A DNA stretch of 6,309 nucleotides, taken from Aquifex sp. GTDB lineage: Bacteria; Aquificota; Aquificia; Aquificales; Aquificaceae. The stretch spans positions 1 to 6,309 of the forward strand of contig WFPV01000071.1 in the NCBI GenBank assembly GCA_015487405.1, in the 5' to 3' direction. Numbering within the stretch: position 1 is the first letter of the stretch; the number at the start of each line of letters is the position of its first letter. The position numbers were made by a program, and so were the translations under genes. Below the pieces are notes generated by a model. That model was given only the letters and a program-made list of their open reading frames with translations. It had not been told where the DNA came from and ran no database searches. Shown here one piece after another: positions 1 to 4,115 of the stretch.

Positions 1-304
1 GCAAAAGAGGAGGTTAGAGATAGCACGTTCTTTAATAACCAATCCCAAGTATCTTTTACTTGATGAGCCCTTTGCAGGGCTTGACCCTATAATTGTTTCG
101 GAAATCAGGGAGATTGTTAAAGGATTGAAGGAAGAGGGGATAGGAATTCTCATCACGGACCACAACGTTAGGGAAACGATTAGAATGGTGGATAGAGTCT
201 ACATCATATCTGAGGGAAAGGTTCTCGCACACGGAAAGCCGGAGGAAGTGGTTCGGATAGAAAAGGTGAGAGAAACTTACTTGGGAAGGGATTTTACGTT
301 ATAA
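1..304 (+). CDS. lptB: LPS-export ABC transporter ATPase LptB, 3' part only
   Basis: The last 100 codons of an ABC-transporter ATPase are present, in frame from base 2 to the TAA at 302-304; the 5' part lies outside the window. The fragment begins just after the signature-motif glycines (QKRRLEIARS), followed by Walker B plus D-loop (LLLDEPFAGLDP, fragment residues 18-29) and the switch histidine in ITDHNVRET (His54). The short C-terminus ending YLGRDFTL closely resembles that of LptB, and the DHNVRET H-loop is also typical of LptB. LptB is the cytoplasmic ATPase of the LptBFGC complex that drives lipopolysaccharide from the inner membrane onto the LptA bridge. Related branched-chain amino-acid transporter ATPases (LivG/LivF) share much of the fold but usually differ at the C-terminus. 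The Walker A end cannot be checked. The gene converges on the MerR gene with one base between the two stop codons. Confidence 0.85.
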   Translation, partial: QKRRLEIARSLITNPKYLLLDEPFAGLDPIIVSEIREIVKGLKEEGIGILITDHNVRETIRMVDRVYIISEGKVLAHGKPEEVVRIEKVRETYLGRDFTL

Positions 305-305
305 A

Positions 306-701
306 TTATTCTTCAAAAGTTGAGATTGATTCTATAATTGGACAGAAGTATGCAGGAGTATTGCTCCTTTTCTTTAAAATCTCTTGTAGGATTTTCTTTC
401 TAAGCTTTAATTCTTCTATTAATTCATCTATTTCCTGAATCTTACTTCTTATTTTTTCTTCTACACACTTACATGGAGATGTCCCCGAGTATATTAATGA
501 AATTATTTCTTTGATTTCATCAAGTTTAAATCCTACCGCTTTAGCTTTCAAGATAAATTGGCAAAGTCTAAGGTGTTCTTCCGTATAAACTCTGTATCCT
601 GAACTATCCCTTTTTGGGGGAGGCAGTAATCCTATCTCCTCCCAATATCTTAAGGTTTTGGGATTCACGTTAAGCTTCTTGGCTAATTCCCCTATCCTCA
701 T
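306..701 (-). CDS. MerR-family transcriptional regulator, metal/thiol-sensing type
   Basis: A 131-residue one-component regulator, the last gene of the four-gene minus-strand operon. Residues 1-70 are a textbook MerR winged helix-turn-helix (MRIGELAKKL, KTLRYWEEIGLLPP, GYRVYTEEHLRL, VGFKLDEIKEII). Residues 80-112 form a long dimerisation helix, followed by a short C-terminal metal-loop region. Cysteines sit at 47, 77, 79 and 120. The Cys77/Cys79 motif at the start of the dimer helix and the CPII motif at Cys120 resemble the positions of Cys82 and Cys126 in mercury MerR. The Cys expected near 112-117 (present in MerR, ZntR and CueR) is absent, so the ligand cannot be named. The ATG overlaps the upstream stop by 4 bases (ATGA at 698-701) and has no good ribosome binding site, suggesting translational coupling. 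The likely target is the dyad promoter at 2650-2680, giving autoregulation (inference). Confidence 0.9.
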   Translation of the reverse strand: MRIGELAKKLNVNPKTLRYWEEIGLLPPPKRDSSGYRVYTEEHLRLCQFILKAKAVGFKLDEIKEIISLIYSGTSPCKCVEEKIRSKIQEIDELIEELKLRKKILQEILKKRSNTPAYFCPIIESISTFEE

Positions 702-1120
702 AGGTAAATAGGTATATATCCTTCTCTCACTTTCAAGACATGATACTCAAATCCTGACCTAACTACTTCTACTCCTTCAAACAACTGTTCCTTAGACACT
801 CCAAACATTTTCATAGCTACCTTACAAGCTTTAAACTTTACTCCGTAAAGCAATAAATTTTCTATTCTTTCCTCAAATTCTCCGTTTTCAAACCTATCAA
901 GAAAAGCTATTCCCTCATCGTATGCAACAACCTCTATATCAACCTTTGTTCCCCATATATTTAGGGCTGCTCTAATTCTAAAGAACACCTTTCTCCATCG
1001 TTTCTTGTCCTTGTAAGTTACAGGAAAAAGTAATTTAATAAACTCCTCTTCTTTAGAAAATGTAGGTTTAAGTATGCTCAGAACACCTATTCCTGAAAGT
1101 ATAAAATGCCTTCTGTTCAT
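698..1120 (-). CDS. DsrE/DsrF-like protein with a twin-arginine-type N-terminus
   Basis: A 140-residue protein. Residues 1-22 look like an export signal: an Arg-Arg pair in NRRHFIL, close to the Tat consensus, then a short hydrophobic stretch. A clear cleavage motif is lacking, so it could remain as an anchor. The rest fits the DsrE/DsrF sulfur-relay fold: a strand ending VEVVAYDEGIAF (62-73), the GVKFKACKVAMK segment (93-104) with the single cysteine Cys99 where many family members keep a conserved Cys, and the tail VEVVRSGFEYHVLKVREGYIPI. In studied members this Cys carries a persulfide. Proteins of this subgroup are mostly uncharacterised. The ATG at 1120 overlaps the upstream stop by 4 bases and has a strong GGAGGT 6 bases away (1127-1132). 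Its place after a CcdA-like transporter suggests that its thiol is kept reduced by that transporter (inference). Confidence 0.75.
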   Translation of the reverse strand: MNRRHFILSGIGVLSILKPTFSKEEEFIKLLFPVTYKDKKRWRKVFFRIRAALNIWGTKVDIEVVAYDEGIAFLDRFENGEFEERIENLLLYGVKFKACKVAMKMFGVSKEQLFEGVEVVRSGFEYHVLKVREGYIPIYL

Positions 1121-2391
1121 ACAACTACCTCCAGAAATCTTTTAAAGAAGTAAGCAGAGAATATAAGGAAAATAATTCCTATAAATTTGTTTACATGAGT
1201 GTAACTTTTCTTTAGAAATTCTGACAAACCGGAAACAATAACACCTGATAAAAATATAGGAACTGCTCTTCCAACAGCATAAATGCTAAGCAGAATTGAA
1301 GAAAGAAAAGCGTTTTCCGTTGAAACGCTGAGAAAGATGGAGCCGAGAAAGAGTGAAGTGCATGAGGGACAAAGAGAGAACGTGTAGACAAAGCCGAGCA
1401 AAAAACTGCTTGTTGTAGCTCTTGAAAAAGGATTTAATTTGGAAATTTCAAAAGAAAAATGAACTATATTTAGCAAGTTTAAAGCCATTATTAAGAGAAT
1501 AAAGGAAAGTAATAAATTAAAAATAGAAGTCTTAAATATATCGGAAAGAGTAAGTAAACCTAACGATATAACTAAACCTACAAAAGCGTGAGTTATTAAA
1601 AATGCAAGTGCAAATCCTGAAACGCTAAGAAATATATCTTTTTTGTTTTTCCGTTTAGAAATCAAAATACCAAAAACTATAGGAAGGAACGGAAGTGCTG
1701 AGGGTCCCAAGCTCGTAAAAAATCCGAGGATAAACATTAAAGGTATTAGGAAAAGGACTGGTTGTTTTTCTTGAGTAAGAGAAACTGTGTAAAGGTGTAA
1801 ATCCTCAAAATTAACAAAAAAACTGAGAGAGATTATTAAAAGGAATCCAGTAATTGCTGGAATTATAGGTATCATATTTGTAAGAGTCTTTAGAATTTTA
1901 TCTGAAATAAAAGGAAAAATTAGTGTGGGAAGACTAACAAAAATAAAATAAAGATTAAAAATAGTGAAGGGATTTTTGAAGTAAAGCGAATAAATACCGA
2001 ACAGGATTATAAAGGGAATAGCACAGTAAGGAATACTTAGACCAAGTGAAATCCCAGGAGAAAACCTTTTGTTGGGAAATAAAAATTGTGGTGAGATATC
2101 AAAGGGAGCAAAACCTATTCTTTTCATCAGGGGAAAACCTAAAATGAGTATAAGAGCAATTACTAATTGTGCAATAATTAGCATATTTGCGGAAATATTT
2201 ATGTGCTTTGAAAGCATAAAAAAGATAAATGCAAATAAATTAAAAAGAATAAACCTTGAAAGGAGAAAAATGGAGATTTGTTTTATATTTCCTGCCTTTA
2301 CGTAAGCTCTAAATATAAGGTTTAAGTTCCACATACACGGAGTGAAGAAAGACAGGGCTCCTAGGAAAGGAATTATGTAAACAGCTTTCAA
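1117..2391 (-). CDS. Tandem double CcdA/DsbD-like membrane thiol transporter
   Basis: A 424-residue integral membrane protein with about twelve hydrophobic segments, six in each half. CcdA proteins and the DsbD core move electrons from cytoplasmic thioredoxin across the membrane using one Cys in helix 1 and one in helix 4. The N-terminal half (about 1-200) keeps both: Cys19 in FFTPCMWNL and Cys123 in SIPYCAIPF. The C-terminal half (about 211-424) repeats the plan: LGPSALPFLP matches the helix-1 SPCVLPLIP motif but with Ser231 in place of Cys, and SLCPSCTSLFLG carries Cys344 at the helix-4 position plus an extra Cys341. CcdA is usually about 200-240 residues, so this is double length. The start is TTG at 2391, overlapping the upstream stop (TTGA) and supported by a GGAGG 7 bases away; the next Met (20) would lose the first Cys motif. 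Transport of another solute cannot be excluded. Confidence 0.72.
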   Translation of the reverse strand: MKAVYIIPFLGALSFFTPCMWNLNLIFRAYVKAGNIKQISIFLLSRFILFNLFAFIFFMLSKHINISANMLIIAQLVIALILILGFPLMKRIGFAPFDISPQFLFPNKRFSPGISLGLSIPYCAIPFIILFGIYSLYFKNPFTIFNLYFIFVSLPTLIFPFISDKILKTLTNMIPIIPAITGFLLIISLSFFVNFEDLHLYTVSLTQEKQPVLFLIPLMFILGFFTSLGPSALPFLPIVFGILISKRKNKKDIFLSVSGFALAFLITHAFVGLVISLGLLTLSDIFKTSIFNLLLSFILLIMALNLLNIVHFSFEISKLNPFSRATTSSFLLGFVYTFSLCPSCTSLFLGSIFLSVSTENAFLSSILLSIYAVGRAVPIFLSGVIVSGLSEFLKKSYTHVNKFIGIIFLIFSAYFFKRFLEVVV

Positions 2392-2642
2392 GATATTTCC
2401 TCCATTATAGCTTTCCTTATTTTTTCCTCCGTAGGTATAACTCCTGCAAACTTTACCTTACCGTTTATCACAATTGCTGGAGAAGTAAGTATTCCAAGCT
2501 GAACTATCCTGTCGTAATCATTAATAGGGTCAAGTAATTTAATGGTAACTCCCAATTCTCTTGCAACTTTTTCAACTCTTTCCTTCACAACAGCACACTT
2601 TGGACACGCATTTGATTCAAGAAGCTCAATAATTACTTCCAT
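2388..2642 (-). CDS. Small thioredoxin-fold protein with CPKC motif
   Basis: An 84-residue protein with no signal peptide, so probably cytoplasmic. It shows the minimal thioredoxin/glutaredoxin-like fold: strand VIIELLES (3-10), active site CPKC (13-16), helix, strand VTIKLLDP (32-39), the cis-proline in LTSPAIVING (Pro55) and a final helix. This size and pattern fit the small redox-active disulfide proteins of archaea and thermophiles (Thioredoxin_3 type), which are often encoded beside permeases and metal-response genes. It is the first gene of the operon and overlaps the membrane-protein start by 4 bases, so it is a natural electron donor for the CcdA-like protein (inference). The ATG at 2642 is preceded by a pyrimidine-rich stretch with no Shine-Dalgarno sequence. 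The predicted transcription start lies on or next to this ATG, so the message may be leaderless. Confidence 0.85.
   Translation of the reverse strand: MEVIIELLESNACPKCAVVKERVEKVARELGVTIKLLDPINDYDRIVQLGILTSPAIVINGKVKFAGVIPTEEKIRKAIMEEIS
2399..2403 (-). promoter_or_regulatory. Ribosome binding site for the TTG start of the CcdA-like gene
   Basis: GGAGG on the minus strand, 7 bases ahead of the TTG at 2391-2389. It fixes the start of the membrane protein at an unusual TTG codon and lies inside the last codons of the thioredoxin-like gene, so the two genes are likely translated together. Confidence 0.75.
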
Positions 2643-2649
2643 GGGAGGA

Positions 2650-2680
2650 AATATAAACCTTCCACCTAACTGGAAGGCAA
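2650..2680 (-). promoter_or_regulatory. MerR-type promoter of the redox operon (19-base spacer)
   Basis: Read on the minus strand: a -35 TTGCCT (2680-2675) and a -10 TATATT (2655-2650) separated by 19 bases (2674-2656). This over-long spacer is the hallmark of promoters activated by MerR-family proteins, which twist the DNA to bring the two boxes into register. The spacer is almost filled by a perfect dyad (separate entry). The order of elements closely resembles E. coli CueR-controlled promoters, where a CCTTCC...GGAAGG dyad overlaps the end of the -35 box. The -10 is followed by 7 bases and then the ATG of the first gene, so transcription should start at or beside the ATG. A -10 read one or two bases over (TTATAT, TTTATA) would shorten the spacer to 18 or 17. 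Confidence 0.75.
2658..2677 (-). promoter_or_regulatory. Perfect inverted-repeat operator, probable MerR-family site
   Basis: CCTTCCA, six bases, TGGAAGG: a perfect 7-base inverted repeat lying between the -35 and -10 boxes of the minus-strand promoter and touching the -35. The half-sites match the known CueR-type CCTTCC/GGAAGG sequence, with a centre one base longer than in E. coli copA. The operon's own MerR-family regulator is the obvious candidate to bind it, giving autoregulation (inference). A role as an RNA hairpin is unlikely because it lies upstream of the predicted transcription start. Confidence 0.75.
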
Positions 2681-2702
2681 GAGTGTAAAGTAGATTTACT
2701 CT

Positions 2703-2731
2703 TAGACAACTTTGATAAGTAAGTTTATAAT
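2703..2731 (+). promoter_or_regulatory. Promoter of tRNA-Val and probably the gene behind it
   Basis: A -35 TAGACA (2703-2708, five of six consensus bases) and a perfect -10 TATAAT (2726-2731) with the ideal 17-base spacer. Transcription should begin near 2738-2739, about six bases before the mature tRNA 5' end at 2745. The A+T-rich TTAATTAATT lies between the -10 and the tRNA. Only 22 bases separate its -35 from the -35 of the divergent MerR-type promoter. Confidence 0.8.
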
Positions 2732-2744
2732 TAATTAATTGTTA

Positions 2745-2820
2745 AGGCGCGTAGCTCAGCTGGGAGAGCGCCGGCCCGACACGCCGGAGGTCGGGGGTTC
2801 AAGTCCCCCCGCGCCTACCA
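2745..2820 (+). tRNA. tRNA-Val(GAC), CCA encoded
   Basis: A 76-base cloverleaf with all stems perfect: acceptor AGGCGCG/CGCGCCT (2745-2751 with 2810-2816), D stem GCTC/GAGC, anticodon stem CCGGC/GCCGG (2771-2775 with 2783-2787), T stem GGGGG/CCCCC, T loop TTCAAGT, discriminator A2817 and an encoded CCA at 2818-2820. The anticodon loop is CCGACAC, giving anticodon GAC (2778-2780), which reads valine GUC and GUU codons. The very G+C-rich stems fit a thermophile. Odd point: position 33 (2777) is C, where nearly all tRNAs have U. Its own promoter lies just upstream, and a protein gene starts 7 bases after the CCA. Confidence 0.95.
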
Positions 2821-2827
2821 TTCAATC

Positions 2828-3712
2828 ATGAACGTCTTCATTTCCTTAGAAACCTGGGACATAGACGATACCTTAATGCTCCTCTTTCTGCTCCACTACC
2901 ATGAGATCGGAAAGATAAACCTCATCGGGATTGAGGTGGACTCCGGAACTTTGGAACAGAATAACTTCGTTAACTTCATCCTGAAACAGGTGAAGTTAGA
3001 TATTCCAGTATTTTCAAGGAATTTAGAGGTTTCCGGAAGAGAGGAGGTTCCCGATTACTATTACGGCTTCTTTAAAGGTCTTGAGAGGAAAGGACTCTTT
3101 CTCACCGAGCGAAGCGAGGTATTTGATTATTTAAAAAGCAAAAAATTTAAGGTTATTGTAGGAGGGAGCTTGAACTTCGTACGGGAGCTCGTGAAGGAAG
3201 GAGTTTTTCCGGAAGAAGTTGTAGTTCAAGGGGGCTTTGCAGGGAAAAACATCACGGGAAAAACTAATCCCAAGTTCGGTAACCTGAACTTTAAGCCCAC
3301 GTTTAATTTCAACAAGGATTTTAAAGCTACTTTGGAGTTTTTGGAGATTCAAAAGGAGGCGGGCTTTCCTCTCTACCTCGTTTCCAAGAACGTTAACCAC
3401 CTGATTGCACTAAAGCTTGAGGATATTCCCGAAATACAGCCGAGAACGGAGGCTCAAAAACTCTACTTAGAAATCCTGAAAAAGTATCTGAGAGAGGTGA
3501 GGAACGAAAAGAGCCTCCACGACGTTTACGCCGCTTTGGCGTTGTTTGACAAGAGTTTGTTCAGGTGGGAGGAGATAAAACCCGTGTTTCGTCTCGGTAA
3601 GCGCCATCCCGAGTGGGGAGCAGAAAGGGGGAAGACTAACATCTTCATAACAATTGAGGGGGATGAGGAAAGAATTAAAAGGCTGAGTACCTTCAGGGAG
3701 GAGTTTGTGTAA
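2828..3712 (+). CDS. Nucleoside-hydrolase-like protein
   Basis: A 294-residue protein with features of the inosine-uridine nucleoside N-ribohydrolase fold, whose members cleave ribonucleosides to base plus ribose using a Ca2+ held by an N-terminal DxDxxxDD cluster and a C-terminal Asp. Seen here: ETWDIDDTLML (8-18) at the place of the DTDPGIDDA motif, VVVQGGFAG (131-139), TFNFNKDFKA (158-167) matching the EFN...DPEA segment, and SLHDVYAALALF (229-240) matching the C-terminal HDP motif (His231, Asp232). The first motif is one residue short and its leading Asp residues are replaced by Glu8 and Trp10; Glu is Thr in the EFN segment. Activity and substrate are therefore uncertain. The ATG lies 7 bases after the tRNA CCA with no Shine-Dalgarno and no alternative start before Met17, so it is probably translated from a processed tRNA-mRNA co-transcript. 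Confidence 0.62.
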   Translation: MNVFISLETWDIDDTLMLLFLLHYHEIGKINLIGIEVDSGTLEQNNFVNFILKQVKLDIPVFSRNLEVSGREEVPDYYYGFFKGLERKGLFLTERSEVFDYLKSKKFKVIVGGSLNFVRELVKEGVFPEEVVVQGGFAGKNITGKTNPKFGNLNFKPTFNFNKDFKATLEFLEIQKEAGFPLYLVSKNVNHLIALKLEDIPEIQPRTEAQKLYLEILKKYLREVRNEKSLHDVYAALALFDKSLFRWEEIKPVFRLGKRHPEWGAERGKTNIFITIEGDEERIKRLSTFREEFV

Positions 3713-3724
3713 TATAGTTTTTAG

Positions 3725-4060
3725 ATGAAGCGTTTGTTGAGTTTAATGCTCTTTGCACTTCTCTCCTTCGTTCTCACCATTGACGGGGAAAAGCAATTTG
3801 TTTACTGCTTTCATACAGATAAAGGAGATATTCACTTGGAGGTTGCACACGTTGACTGTTACGTTAGAAAGAATGAGGTTCATCTGAAGGCTTTAGAAAA
3901 CTGGAGCTTTGGTGTAGATAAACTTGGAAGGCTCGTGAGCGTATTTTACTACCTTCCTATAAAGGATGACTCTAACTTTTTGCCCCGAATGCCTTCGGTG
4001 TTTAATAAGTTTAACCACGCTCATGACCCGCCCCTTTCTTCCGTGAAACTCCTCATTTGA
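3725..4060 (+). CDS. Small secreted Cys/His protein of a metal-efflux operon
   Basis: A 111-residue protein with a signal-peptide-like N-terminus (Lys2-Arg3, hydrophobic to about residue 18), so probably periplasmic or secreted. The mature part opens with CFHTDKGDIHLEVAHVDC (28-45): two cysteines around His30, His37 and His42. This resembles a C...DGH...E...C pattern that I associate with small exported proteins encoded at the head of RND metal-efflux operons (from memory, not searched). A second conserved-looking piece, NHAHDPPLSS (97-106), is near the end. It begins 12 bases after the hydrolase stop without a clear ribosome binding site and lies 55 bases ahead of the TolC-type gene. Metal binding or handover to the pump is inference; the family is not recognised with certainty. 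Confidence 0.65.
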   Translation: MKRLLSLMLFALLSFVLTIDGEKQFVYCFHTDKGDIHLEVAHVDCYVRKNEVHLKALENWSFGVDKLGRLVSVFYYLPIKDDSNFLPRMPSVFNKFNHAHDPPLSSVKLLI

Positions 4061-4103
4061 TAAAGGATTCCTCCCCTTTAAAACTCTTTCAATATTTCAT
4101 TCC

Positions 4104-4109
4104 GGAGGT
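4104..4109 (+). promoter_or_regulatory. Ribosome binding site that selects the ATG at 4116
   Basis: GGAGGT ends at 4109. A GTG at 4110 is in frame but directly abuts it, too close for initiation. The ATG at 4116 is 6 bases away, a normal distance, so the shorter reading is chosen. Confidence 0.75.
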
Positions 4110-4115
4110 GTGATT

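Noticed and set aside
2069..2305. Plus-strand 78-codon open frame
   Set aside because: It lies wholly inside the CcdA-like membrane-protein gene on the other strand, has no ribosome binding site and resembles no family.
306..2642. A classical mercury-resistance (mer) operon
   Set aside because: There is no MerA reductase, MerT or MerP. The regulator lacks one of the three mercury-binding cysteines, and the other genes are redox/sulfur types.
2745..2820. tRNA-Val as the integration site of an island carrying the minus-strand operon
   Set aside because: The operon lies on the promoter side of the tRNA, not at its 3' end; no integrase and no partial copy of the tRNA end was seen.
3131..3400. 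Minus-strand 89-codon open frame
   Set aside because: It is antisense to the nucleoside-hydrolase-like gene, with no promoter or recognisable domain.
4061..4080. Inverted repeat TAAAGG, eight bases, CCTTTA between the small secreted protein and the TolC-type gene, as a terminator or operator
   Set aside because: The stem has only six mostly A-T pairs, no T-run follows, and the gap is short within an apparent operon. It is likely chance.
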